Below, one piece after another: positions 1 to 11,428 of a DNA stretch of 53,619 nt (position 1 is its first letter; each line of letters starts with the position of its first letter). The position numbers and the translations under genes are program-made. This DNA is from Spirogloea muscicola. Lineage: Eukaryota; Streptophyta; Zygnematophyceae; Spirogloeales; Spirogloeaceae. The stretch covers positions 1 to 53,619 of the forward strand of contig WELB01000325.1 in the NCBI GenBank assembly GCA_009602725.1, written 5' to 3'. Under the pieces are notes generated by a model. That model did no database searches. It had not been told where the DNA came from and worked only from the letters and a program-made list of their open reading frames with translations.

Positions 1-2
1 GC

Positions 3-3000
3 ATGGTCCAGCTGCCGGCGGGCCTGCGCCGCAGCACCCCGCGGCTGCCTCTCGCGCTCGCGGCGCGCCTCTTTGCCGGCTACGGGGGACCCGCTGGGGC
101 CGTCGACGCCGGGAGAGGCGACCTCCGCTGTCTTGTCGAGGCCTCGGGCCCGCAGACGGCGCATGTAGGCGTCGAGGTGCCGGTCAGGCATCTCACGAGG
201 GGCTGGCGATCGTGGCAGCCACGCTGCGGCACTGCAGCAGGCCTCCGGAATGCGAGCTTCTGCGGCACTCAAGTCCGGCCAGCTCACACCGACGGCACGA
301 CGAGTGCCCGAGATGATGCCACGGAGGCTGATAGTGCCGGCGAAGGACTGCCAGGGAGCAAGGATGTGGCGAGCTTGCTCGCAAGTAGCTGCGCAGCCGC
401 GAGCCCCCACTCTCCTGATAGCAGTCAGGTGAAAGTCTGTGTTTAGGTGAATTTAAGCTCGGTTGACGTCCAGCCGATTGGTGCACTGCCGCGGCTACAC
501 CAATTTCTCTAGCTCCTCGTCGTTGTGGCCGCAGAGGGTGTGCGACATTCGTGTAGTGCTTGGACCGGCAGAATGCTTCATCCCTTCTGTCGACTTGCAG
601 ATTCTGTCACCTGATGCTGAGAGGCTCCGTTAGTGCCTTGTGGACCAGGCTCAGCGTCTTATGGAGGAGTTCGAGGAAGCAAGGAGGAACTTGACGAGCA
701 TCCCAGAGGGCTTGCATGCCCTCCCGACTATGGACCCCAATGGTGTGCACACTGAAGCAGCAAATTTGCATATCGAATGTCAGTATCTTGGCTAGTATAG
801 CCAAGATGACTGTCTGAGTAACAAGCTGCAATGACTCCTCCCCGTATATTCCATTAACTGCTACTACTACGTAGAGCACTTATGATTGCATCTCTTGTTC
901 CGCCTGTCACATCATCGGGCAGGAGTTTATGCCAATCACAACCTGCGGCTGGACGAAATCAAAATCTTTGGCTTTGATTATGACTACACTCTAGGTACAC
1001 TCTGAGGCCTATTCACGAGTGCAATCAGCACGCGCACAGTTTGTGTTGCCTGATGAGTGATTGCTGAGGCCCTTGTTGAGCCTCCAGAGTGCGTCATTCT
1101 GAAGTGTCCTGCTTGCAGCCCACTACACGAGGAACCTGCAGCCTTTGATTTATGACCTTGCCAAGGAGCACCTTGTGAAGGAGGTCAGAAACTCTCAACT
1201 AGGCCAAGCTTGCTTCAGCCGCATATGCGGCAGAGCTCTTGTTCCTGCAACTGCATCAGCCGTTTATGGAGATTACCTGTGAGAGCATGTTATATTCTGT
1301 GATGCAACTTCAAGAGCAAAGGGAACTTGGGACGTCAGTCACCTGTACTGGCAAGATGCCTTAGGAAAGGTACACTCGAGATATCGAGCACTCATTGCCG
1401 CTCTTCCTCCATTTCGCTGCAGTTGCGCTACCCTGAGTTCTGCTTGCACTTCAAGTATGATCACGAATTTCCAATCAGAGGCCTCTTCTATGACAAGAAA
1501 CGGGGCTACCTCCTCAAGCTTGACTTCTTCCACAGCGTTGAGCCTGGAGCTTGCTACTTTGGACGCCGGAGGGTCCACACCCCTTCCATCTTCCATGGCA
1601 TCAGTGGTTCACTCTTGCCCTCTGCACATACTGGTCTTGAGTTGCTTCTTGTACTTGTGACCATCAGGAGCTTCTATGACAAATTGCTTCAATGTGACTT
1701 GCTTTTGCAGGTGGGCTTGGAAGAGCTGCAAAAGATCTACGGAGGCAACAGGATCAGCGTTGAACACATGTCCAACCTTGTGCCCCTTATGGACTTATTC
1801 TGCCTGAGCGAGGTGATTCTTGCTTGCTAACTGAAATTCCTTGAACCTCACCTACATAGCTTTCTCAGAGTGTTCTTATCTGGCCAATCTCAGGCTGGCT
1901 GTTCTACAAATCTCGTCAGCCTTGACAGTGTTGGCTGTGTCTGTGCTGCCCTGCTTTGTAGGCATGCCTCATCTCAGATGTAGTGCACCACTTTGTAGAG
2001 AAGAGGCTGGACTTCGATCCAGCATATGTATATGAGGATGTGAAGCGGTGCATCGACTATGTCCATCATACACAAGCCATGCACCAGAGGATACTTCACG
2101 AGCCCTCCAAATACCTTGTTCGCAATGTATGTGCCTCGTCTGACGAGACCATGAAGCCGCAGCTCAGCTCCTCATATCACTAGAGTACAAAATGTGCAAC
2201 TCATGTAAGCCAGGAGCTAGTCGGCAAATGTCATGAAGGTTGGCTATCGGCACTGGTGTATTGCTGATGTCCAATCCATGTATCAGCATCTTGTCGCCTC
2301 TTACATGTAGGATGTCCATCCGTGAACAACCAGGAGGCTGTAGTAAAGATGCTACAATCACTCAAGCAGCGAGGCAAGAGGCTCTTCATCCTCACAAATT
2401 CGCCATATCCGTTTGTAGACGGCGGCATGCGGTACCTATTCCAGGTGCGTCTCACAGTACCAGGCTCTGATGGATGCTTTCTACGGAATATTAACTCATC
2501 CATATTTTGCATAGAGTCTCGTGGGCTCTGCATGTATGTGCTCCGAGCTGGCCTTTGAGAAAGTGTGTATGAGCAAAGGCAACTTGTTGCATGGTAAAAG
2601 ACGCGCTCTCCTGCAGAATGATGGCATGTATGGAGAGTCTTGGCACCATCTGTTTGACGTCGTCATGGCCTTGGCAGACAAGCCCAACTTTTACACGTCA
2701 GAGAGACCATTCAGGTCAGAGAGCATTGTCTTAGATGGTCAGCTGATGGCGTTGCTCAGCAAACTGTATTTGCAATCAGTTCAGAGATGCCAGCCTTATG
2801 GTGCTTCTTGTCAAGGCAGAACTGCATAGAAGTGTATTGGCTCAAGATGCTCAGCGACTTGCCCCTCGGACGGCATCCATATGTGTCCAGGTACTACAAC
2901 ACCATGAAGGACAATCTAACCTTCCGAAGGGTTGACCAATTCAAGCACCACGGGGTGTACTACCACGGCTGCCTCAGAGACTTTCTACGGATCACCAAGT

Positions 3001-4464
3001 GGAGAGGCCCTGAGGTTGATGAAGCCCTGCATAACACACCAGCTTAGCTTGGACTACTGTTTGTAGCTGTCTACAATCTTAACTGCTTCCACCAAGATGT
3101 TCTTGACGCTTTGGTAATAAATACAAGAGAAGGGCATGTTCTTAGAGTTTCCCTCCTCGAGAGTTTCCTTAAGAACTTGCAATCGCTATTAGGTCACGCA
3201 ATGACTCGTGTCATCTGTACCTGAAGGTCCTATACTTTGGAGATCACCTTTACAGTGATCTGCGTGGCCCTGCAAGAGCAGGCTGGCGCACAGCAGCTAT
3301 TATCCGCGAGCTTGAGGTAAACATAGCTCGCTCTCGTCACTGGACAGCTCCTTCTTGAGCATGCCGTATCAAGATGTGTTTGTTGAGCTTGTGCCTAGCA
3401 ACAGGCACAGGAACTATGTACAACAGTCCAATCGCAGCGCTGTCTCCTGGCAATGAAGGAAATTCTTTTGAGGATTGCTTGCATATTGCCTCCATGTTGC
3501 TTCTCTATCCGCCTCTTTCCATGAGACTGAGGTGAGGTGCTGCGCTCGATTGAGCTCACGATATACAAATTTGACCTATTGCTGCAGCACGAGATAAGTA
3601 CGCAGAACGAGACCGAGTACAGGTTTCAACAGGTAAGATTCATCCATGCGCAAACGGTGTACAGACACCAATGCTTGATGACATTGATTGTTTGGTTGCG
3701 ATAGTTGTGTTAGTATCTTCCTCACTCTGCGTATATTGTCTCTACAGATGAAGTACCATATACTGCAGGAGATATTGGGTCGCTATCACGCTCTTGCTCC
3801 ATCTGACGTCAAGGGCGACAAGGATCAGGTGTGCCGGATTTTCAGAGTCAAATTCATCTTGCTGACAGTAGAGGCGCCAAAGATGTTGGATATGCAGACT
3901 GCAAAGTCTACTCGCTATTTCAGTCAACCTGTGAAGTCCACAATGCCAGAAGAGCCGGCATCATTTTGTATACGTTGTTTCGGTCTGCAGAAGCTACTCT
4001 TAGGACTCCAGGCTGCAAGAGGCGATGCCCGCCTGGCCATGCGCAAGATGTTCAATCCGTATTTTGGTTCCACTTTCCTTACCGACAGTGCAAGGGAGTC
4101 TGCGTTCTCATACAATGTGCAGAGGTATATGGCTAGTTCTCCTCTGCGGCGCTTTGCCAATCCAGAGCTTCATAGAAGACCAGGCTGCTCCTGTTTGGCA
4201 CCTGCTTCGCTCCAAGGTTTGCAAACTTGTGACCTAGATTAACTGGGATCGACTGGCAGGTATGCGGATGTCTACACAAGTCGATTGGAGAACTTCATGA
4301 GACATTCCAGTGAGGCATGGTTGTACACGCCGTATGACGTCAAAGTCCTACCTCATCATATCAAGGTGCTTCCGCCTCATGCGCATACCAAGAGCCCAAG
4401 TGAGAAAGATGCAGCAGCAGCTAAGGAGTTTGTCTGTCACCAGCTGTTTGGCAATTCCACATAG
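3..4464 (+). CDS. HAD-superfamily 5'-nucleotidase domain protein (NT5DC/IMP-GMP 5'-nucleotidase family)
   Basis: The family dephosphorylates purine nucleotides or has unknown substrates; plant members are predicted organellar or cytosolic. I see the nucleophile motif FGFDYDYTL (exon 923-994), then [19 protein letters not shown] (1119-1183), the [12 protein letters not shown] block (1423-1572), exons 1711-1812 and 1962-2126, motif [15 protein letters not shown] (about 2311-2444), 2616-2711, 2889-3012, the acid motif [10 protein letters not shown] (3226-3316), 3589-3632, 3749-3828, about 3990-4125, and a terminal exon 4259-4464 ending in TAG. Exon 634-742 carries [19 protein letters not shown]. 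The splice into the ILTNS exon, and 3317-3588, are not fully resolved; a small exon may be missing. The 5' exon is uncertain: the open frame from 3 to 428 is in phase with 634, but the true start may lie outside the window. Convergent with the clathrin light chain gene. Confidence 0.85.
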
Positions 4465-4972
4465 CTCATTCCAGATAAAAAAAATGACAGCAGATTCCAG
4501 AAAGTCTTCGCAGTCCTCCCAGCGCCATGATGTGCCCTGTAACAACCCTGCCCAATGCAGCCACATGAGCCTGACAAGATCTCTGTGGCAATACAGATTG
4601 GGCCTAACAATGTCCTCAACGGACTCCTCCAAGGGCAAACTTTAAGCTCTCCATCAACAGGACCAGCGCAAGGACCTGCATAGCTCTCACGCTTTCATGA
4701 TAATTCCGGCAACAGCCAGTTCAGGTCCCCAGCAGCCTGCAAGGATGTGAAACTAGGTCAACTTTTGCAGGCCAGTGTCTTTATCAGAGAAATCGTACCA
4801 ATTAGCAAATCATCAGTGGACGGTGCATGAAGCACCACAACCTATGCTGCCATGCTGTATGTCAGCCTGAGTGCTGGACACCTCCAAACGTTCCATTGAC
4901 AAGATCAATATGTGATACCTAGCTTCCACTGAGCCTTGACGGTCGATAGCTTTGTACAACTCTTCTTCATAC
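4465..4972. other. Convergent intergenic region between 5'-nucleotidase and clathrin light chain
   Basis: This 508 bp stretch separates the stop codons of two convergent genes and presumably holds both 3' UTRs. The short open frames in it show no family motif, and I see no repeat module or RNA gene. Confidence 0.6.
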
Positions 4973-6220
4973 CTACTTAGAAGCTGTCGAAACAACGGGA
5001 GCCGCTGCAGGAGCCTGCTCTTTTGCGGGTGCAGAGCGTGGAGGGGCTGTATGCTTCAATTTAAGTAGGACCTGCAGATGAACTCCCCATGAACGTCAGC
5101 AAAGTCAGCAGTGCAGCAGCAAACAACCTAGCAGACAGACTTGTGACCACAGCAGAAGCCCAAAGGCATCACACAAATCTGCTCACCTGGCGCATGCGTG
5201 CAAGATCCGTCTGCTTGCCAGGCTTGAGATTGGTCGCAGTCTGCGAGGACCGTGTCACGCCCGCCGCTTTGCGCTTCTCGTCCTTCTTTGGAACGGATGC
5301 ATCGAAGTTCACCATCGCCGTGACAGTCTCCCAGTAGTTGGCCCCGCTCTTGGGCGTGTTCAGCGCCTCCAGGTTGGCCAGGAAAACCTTCTCCTTCTCC
5401 CTGCCCCACGTCAAGCGCTCGGTCAGAGGTGCATTGCAGTGGCAACAGCAGGACTAGAGCGACTAGACTGACTGTGTAGCCATATTCCAGCGGCGTGACC
5501 GTCAGGCAGCCTGGTCACTGCCAGCGGCCATCTCAGCAGTTTCGCAAGGCTCACAGGCGCCACCCTTGCTGGCCCAGATCACCTGTTGTTGATCTGGTTC
5601 TGCTCCTTGCTCTTCTGCTGCCGCTCGTATGCCGTTCGCCGCATCTCCTCGGCAGACTCCAGAATCTGCAGCCCAGCGGGACAAGCAGCGGGCTTGAGAG
5701 CCAGCAGCGCAGCGAGGCAGGGGGCCTCCCGAGGCAGCGGCAAGCATTGCAGGAGGCGGGGCTCGGGATGGCCGCCACGGACCCTGTCGTGCTCCATCCG
5801 GGACTGCCGCTCCTTCTCCTCCAGCTCCGCCGCCCTCTTGGCCCGCCACTCTCTGGCGCAGCGCCGCCGCAGCATGCCATCGCCAGCCCAAAACTGGTGA
5901 GGTCGATGGCCGTGTGCCCATGCCCTGTCTTGCCGGGCGCGCCTTTCGTTTGCAGCGCCGCAGCGATGGGAACAATCCCACGCGGCTCAGATCAGGCAGA
6001 CGAGACAGACCTGAGAAGGTGCGACTCCTCGGGCGCCATGGCCGCCGGCGGCGGGAGCTTCGCGCCGTTCTCGTACCCGTCCGCCTCGTCGTCGTGAGCG
6101 CCGCCGTNCGCCGCCGCCGACGCCGCCGCCGTCCATGGCCGCGGCGAAGTGGTCGTCGTACGCCGACGGCGGCGCGTACGCCGGCGACGGCTCCTCCTCG
6201 TACTGGTCGTAGTCCGCCAT
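4973..6220 (-). CDS. Clathrin light chain
   Basis: Clathrin light chain binds the heavy-chain hub and regulates triskelion assembly on coated vesicles. Five exons read in consistent phase: 6220-6011, 5852-5783, 5665-5583, 5400-5187 and 5071-4973. The start gives MADYDQYEEEPSPAYAPP, an acidic, low-complexity N-terminus. Then LLREWRAKRAAELEEKER and a charged helix (ILESAEEMRRTAYERQQKS) form the heavy-chain-binding coiled coil. REKEKVFLANLEAL, NYWETVTAMV, and LKPGKQTDLARMRQ followed by VLLKLKHTAPP match the plant light-chain C-terminus (PGKPTDLxRMRQ, KLKxxPPP). An N at 6108 sits inside exon 1, and the reading frame changes across it, so N stands for a gap that is not one base. Total about 225 residues, somewhat short for plants. 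Confidence 0.93.
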
Positions 6221-7629
6221 GGCGGCCGGGTTTAGCGGCGGCGGAGGCGGCGGGGATCGTGGGGGCCTGCCGCGGCGGCGCAACTTCCAACGAAGCCTCG
6301 TTAGCGAGGGAACCGGTGTGAACGGTGGCGGGGGCCCATTCACACCGGCGCGATGAGGTCAGGCGAGCCGCCCTGCCACAAATCACTCAGTAACCCCTGC
6401 TAAGCAGCCGCAAATCAGAGAGGCTAGGGTCCTGAGAGTGGGTCCCCTGGGCCAGAGCCAGACCTGCCGGTACCCCGCCAACGCGTCGCCGGCTCAAGAC
6501 GCCCGCAGTGGGAGACGGCGGCCTTTCGCTGCCCCAGCCCGCCCGATCACAGCGCCTTCCCGCTGTCCGCTCATGAGGCACAGATTCGTGTCTTGTACAT
6601 TCCTTTGGGCTGGCCTCTCACAGCCGTTGCCGCACATGGGAGAAGCTGTTTTCTCGTCGTTGTGAAGAAAGCCTGTCGACGAGTAAGCTCATCCAAAGGG
6701 GGCGAGGCCTGTGAAAAGCCAGCCCAAGGAAGATGGACAAGGTTTTAAGGAGGAGGCGGTGGGCTGTGAGAGACAAGGCAAGCCCAAAACGAGCCGGGCA
6801 AATTCAAGGGGTTAGAGGTGAAACGGAAGGAAGGCAAGTCGGTTGTGGCTGTGATGCTGATTGGACGAGGTTTGTGCTTAGCGCCGGTCTGCAAGGACCG
6901 ATCACTCAGCAAATCACGCAGTGGCAGCCACAGATAGCTGCTTAAGTACCCGCAGCTACAGATAGCTGCTCATAGATCTGCAGTCAACTGCCCGTCTGCT
7001 TCTGTTTTCGGAGCTGCTGCTGCTGAGTTGAGAAGGTTCCTCTGTTGGCATCAAGTATAACACCAATTGACTGGTGACTGTAAGAGGCCAGCCCAAAGGA
7101 ATGGACAAGGTCTGAAGGGGCCGCAAAAAGCCAGGTACTAAGTGGTAAGACTGCAGCAATGGCTCTCAGTAACATCTAGTCAGTAAGTGCAGATCGGGAT
7201 TGCTAGCAGGCGGATAGAGCATGTTGGCATAAAGAGCATGTTGTCTGTGTGTCTACGATTTCTGTACGTGCTGAATTGAGCTCTTCCAAAGGGGGCGCTG
7301 AAAAGCCAGCCCAGAAAGAATGAACAAGGTCCAAAGGGCCGAAAGGTGCCAAAGCCACACAGCTACGTAAGAGACTACAGCAAAGAGGAGCTTAGTAACC
7401 CCGAGTCACCAGCCGCAAGTCAGAGTGACTTGAAGCTGGAAAAGAGGCACCCCGACAAGACCCATGCTACTGAACGTGACAAGTAGACTATTGTTGTGAT
7501 AACTTAAGCTGGTAGTCCCAGAAGCACCTCAGCATGATTTGCGTACAGGTGCACCCAGGATAGGCTGAATCTCTAAAAGTAGTGTCTAATGTGAACAGTA
7601 TGAAGATAACTAAATGTAGCAAATTACAG
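6221..7629. repeat. Intergenic region with several interspersed-repeat fragments
   Basis: Upstream of clathrin light chain lie scattered modules of the family described at 50.9-53.6 kb. On the minus strand, 6384-6450 reads QGTHSQDPSLSDLRLLSRGY-stop, as in the copies at 35.5 and 51.8 kb. The GCCAGCCC hairpin module occurs near 6600-6740, 7085-7140 and 7296-7350, each time with GACAAGGT and (G)AGGGGC nearby. On the minus strand, 7396-7430 reads SDLRLVTRGY-stop. No independent gene is visible. Confidence 0.6.
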
Positions 7630-10600
7630 TCACCTGGCCGGTACCAGGCTTGTGCAGGGGGCCGGCTGGTGGAAGACAATCTCTTCAAGGATTGGCAGAC
7701 TTGAAGGGCGAGCTGTATGTGCAAGGCGAGTACTGCCATCTTCATCTTGCGTGGTAAGCAGGTGCTCGGCCAGCCAGGAGAGAAGGGCCAAAACCAGAGG
7801 GGAGTCTTGCAGCAAAAGCTGCAGCAGCTTTTGCCATAGCTTCTCCAAGCACTCGGCATCTTTATGAGCATAAGGTAGCCATCCAGCTGAAGCAGGCTTG
7901 TCCAGAGGCAGGGGAAACCCTGACATTGACGGGTCTTTCCACTGTTGGAAAGTCGAGCAATCCTTTGCGAGGCCACTATTACTTGCCAAGAGCCACGTCC
8001 TGCTGCAGGCGTCTTGCTGGTCGGAAAATCTGGGGGTTGTAGCAGCAGTGCAGCCTTTGATGACTGTCCTAGTCCTGGATGGAGTGCCTTTGAAGCTTGA
8101 AGGCTGCAGAGGTGGCAGAGCAGCCTTGAAGCGCCTGTAGAGGCCCTGAATGCGGAGCTTCTGAAAGGGATCCTGCAAAAGCATGGACTCCAATCTCAAC
8201 CTCACTACACTGTCATCCATGAGCAAGCTTGTCTGACTGATCAAGTCTGCATCTTCTCAATGCTTTTGCTGATGTGGAGAGCTCCATTTCAAGCACAGAC
8301 TTGACCGCAGTGGCGCATATTCAAACCCAACAACAGAGCGAAGCCCAAGGCTGCACATATGATGTTGCCCAGCAGCGTGTTTCTACTTGATTTCGGGGAT
8401 ATCAAAGGAAGTATACAGAGGATGCCCTTCTTGAGCTACGCAAGAAGACCCGTACCTTGCTCTGACCGAAGGTCCGGTCCCAGGCGCTTGACTTTGCATG
8501 CGGGGCGGCAACGAAAAAGTGCTCACGCAACACCACAAATTGCATTCCTTTAACAGCGCACTCATACAAGTGCGCAATCTTGTTCATTCCATAGCCCCTG
8601 ATGTACACAAGTACGACAACCGATCAGAAGCGTTCATGATAACCCAATTGTAGCCCAGTCTAATTGTGAAAGCTGTGCAGGATTGAGCACTAAGAGACTG
8701 GGATGCTTCAGCCATTGGTGAGATGAGGCCTGCAGCAGATTTACTCTGACCTGAAGCGTGGATCATACAGTGAAACAGCCTTCCGTGAGCATAGTACATA
8801 CGGCTCAAAGTACTCTCTGCAGCAGTTAAGCACGGTGTAACACATATTGTCAATTTGAAAGCACAATTGTGCACATACTCCGTTGCTGCTCACCAATCTA
8901 CATATGGGTGACTCAGTTGACTGCAAGAGCAGACCTGTATTGTACCATGTAAGGTACACTTGTGGACTTGTCCAGAAACTTCTCAAAGTTGGTCGGTTGA
9001 TGGCCTCTTGGAAAGTGCTGGCAGTGAAAGCCGACGACCTGCCTTTCCTCCCAAGCAGTTCGTAGTTGGTCCATGTCACGAGGCCTCCCACTGATCTTCT
9101 TAGCAACAGTTTCTCCTTCCTCAGCGACATCACCGCGCATCTCAAATGCAGGAATGACGACGACTTGCTTCTCCTGCGTGGTTGCTCTGAGGAGCGCTTC
9201 ATAGTTCTCTTTCTGCGTCAGCTGCTGGTGCAACCTGCAGAACAATCGCAATGCAATAGTTTTGTTTGGCAGGCCTTCAACTGATGCTGTATACTCCTTG
9301 CAGCACGACAAATAAGAAGATGTGCTGCTGCATATCAATCCTCGCAGCAAGCAGGAAGATGTCCTAAGGCCAATGAAAAGTGACCCAAGACGGAGAATAT
9401 TGAGTTGAACTTACCCATCACTAGGAACAAAGTCTGCGTCGAGGAGGATGACGAGCTCAGTGGAGATGCTACTTAGTGCAATATTCCTCAGTGCGTTGAC
9501 CTGTACAAAGGACATGATGTGTGATATTGCCAATTGAGCACCTCACATGTAACCAGACAGCCAGCAAGATGCATGCTCGTCTGTAATGGCAAACAAACTT
9601 CACAAACTGCAGCGTCACCTGCCTCAGTCCAAATATTAGATAGGTAAGTATCACAAACATGACAGGCTATGAGTAGCAAGAGTTACCAGATAGGTAAGTA
9701 TCACAAACATGACAGGCTATGAGTAGCAAGAATTTTGCTTACAGGATAAAGTGCTGCTCCAGCCTGATCCACCTCCATGGCAAACAAGATGTCCAGCCGG
9801 CAGCGCTCTCTGCGTTCTATACGCAAGTGAAGAGCTGATACGAGGAGTATAGCTTCTGGCAGATGCACTTCAGTGGGAACATACAGTGCCACACAAAGCA
9901 CACCATCCCAGGCCTCTGCCATAGCTTCAAGTGCCGATAGTCTGTCTAGGGAAGCCTGCCATTCCATGTACAGTAGGGGAAGAAAGCAGAGGTTCACTGT
10001 CAGCTCATGAAGCCCAGAAGTGCAGCGAACTAGCTGTTGGCGCCATGAAGCACCCAAGTGATACATGCTCACCATATCACATTGATATTCCTGTGGCACA
10101 CCCACCTGTGTGGCTATAGACACATCATGTTCATGGCGAGGTAAACGGCTCTTGAAGTCTGGTACGCCGTCTAGGCTTGTGAGCACTCTAAGCACAGCAC
10201 GTTCGTGGTTGTATACGTGTTGCATGTACGCAACCTGTTCACAAAGCCCAGCATCTACTTCACGGTGAACTCTGGTCAATGCATATCTGGTATTATGTCA
10301 CTACTGCTAACATCCACCATGACATGTGCTGCTCATCTTCATCCCAGGCTCAGTGCTGTGATGGAAGCTGTACCACAGATCGACGCCACAGCCAAGCCGT
10401 GAAGAGAGCAATTGCTGCCATCAGATCTCCTGAAAGTGCATGAGCATCCGCTATATTGCTGTTCACAGTGTTGGCTATTCTGTTAAATCCCTTGCTTGTA
10501 GACCTGCCATTGATCACGATATTACTCAACAGTGAGAATCTCCAAACGGTCCAGAATTTGGTATATACACAATAAGCAAGTCACTAGCCATGGTAAGTTG

Positions 10601-10865
10601 CAGGAATTGCAGGCAGGAAAGGCCAATTCAATATCAGAGAGAGCTGGACAACGAAAGCCCGAGGATGACACCTCTTGGGAGGAGATATGTCCATCTGAAG
10701 TTTTTGGGCAAACCGACGGAGTACTTGACTTCTCCGTAAGCTGACTAGCGCAGATCGAGCCCACTTGGCATCCACAATGCTAGCTATTCGGACGAAGCAT
10801 AGTAGGAGGAAGCAGACAATCGTCATACATAACCAAGTGAAGCCCCTGCTCAAAGTCGCAGACAA
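7630..10865 (-). CDS. GT49 family glycosyltransferase (LARGE/B4GAT1-like), type II membrane protein
   Basis: GT49 enzymes add glucuronic acid or build GlcA-xylose glycans in the Golgi. The first exon (from 10865) has a hydrophobic anchor, WLCMTIVCFLLLCFV, after a short N-terminus. Downstream exons read HDVSIATQ, LVRCTSGLHELT, then AWDGVLCVALYVPTEVHLPE (within about 9750-9960), VNALRNIAL with LVILLDADFVPSD (9500-9415), VVVIPAFE and HFPRGHQPTNFEKFLD (9212-8946), YFEPYVLCSRKAVSLYDPRF (about 8818-8751) and GYGMNKIAHLYECAVKG with PHAKSSAWD (8597-8456). These are the ordered GT49 blocks, with the DxD-type metal site LLDADF. The C-terminal part from 8244 (LYRRFKAAL, then a low-similarity tail) ends near 7630; the last exon junctions are uncertain. 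Exons between about 10270 and 10670 were not fully resolved. Introns of about 40-70 bp occur inside the first GT block. Confidence 0.85.
9638..9731. repeat. Tandem duplication, about 50 bp unit
   Basis: The segment beginning AGATAGGTAAGTATCACAAA at 9638 recurs at 9688 with a single mismatch near the end. It lies inside the GT49 intron between the exon ending AALYP and the exon starting VNALRN. The near-identity implies a recent duplication. Confidence 0.9.
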
Positions 10866-11428
10866 TTCACATAAGAGTTACCATAAGAGTCCCGCCTTCC
10901 CTGCTGTGCATTCCAAATGCAATTCGTGTACGGCAAAGCTTTTGAAGCCAGTGCTTAATCAAATGTCAAACTTTGCTATGAGATCCACTGACCAGAACAA
11001 CATATAGAGGCTCACAAAAAGATACTGTCTTTGACATGGAATACCCTGTCCTTGCAAGCTGACAGAAAGATGAGGATACCTTAAGGTAAGCAGGATATAT
11101 TTGAGCCTCGACCTCCCTGATTGTTGAGCTTGCCGTCTGATCACTCTGCAATGCCGGACCCACCACCATCGTGCTGATCGCCACCTTCTCTTAACTCGCT
11201 TTCTTGCCTGCTCTGAAAATTTGCCCCAGTTCCATCCACCACTTCCCGGTCCCCCGTCTGGCAGGTCCCTGTCATGAGCCAGGCTGAGCGCCTAAGAGCG
11301 CCTCATAGGCAGCCGTGGCATGCGCCAGCCCTCAAGATGCTACCCTTGATTCGACTTTGGGATAAGCAATCAAATGTGCTTGATTCTTAGGCACTCGCCT
11401 TGACAGCATAGAGTATGTCACGAGTGCT
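10866..11428. other. Intergenic region between GT49 start and WW-protein stop
   Basis: About 560 bp upstream of the GT49 start and downstream of the WW-domain gene. It should hold the GT49 promoter and 5' UTR and the WW gene's 3' UTR. I see no coding signal, RNA gene or repeat module. Confidence 0.5.

Noticed and set aside
5502-6386. 294-codon minus-strand frame over the clathrin light chain gene
   Set aside because: It runs through splice sites of the well-supported light-chain exons in another frame, across the N, and is only Ala/Arg/Gly-rich.
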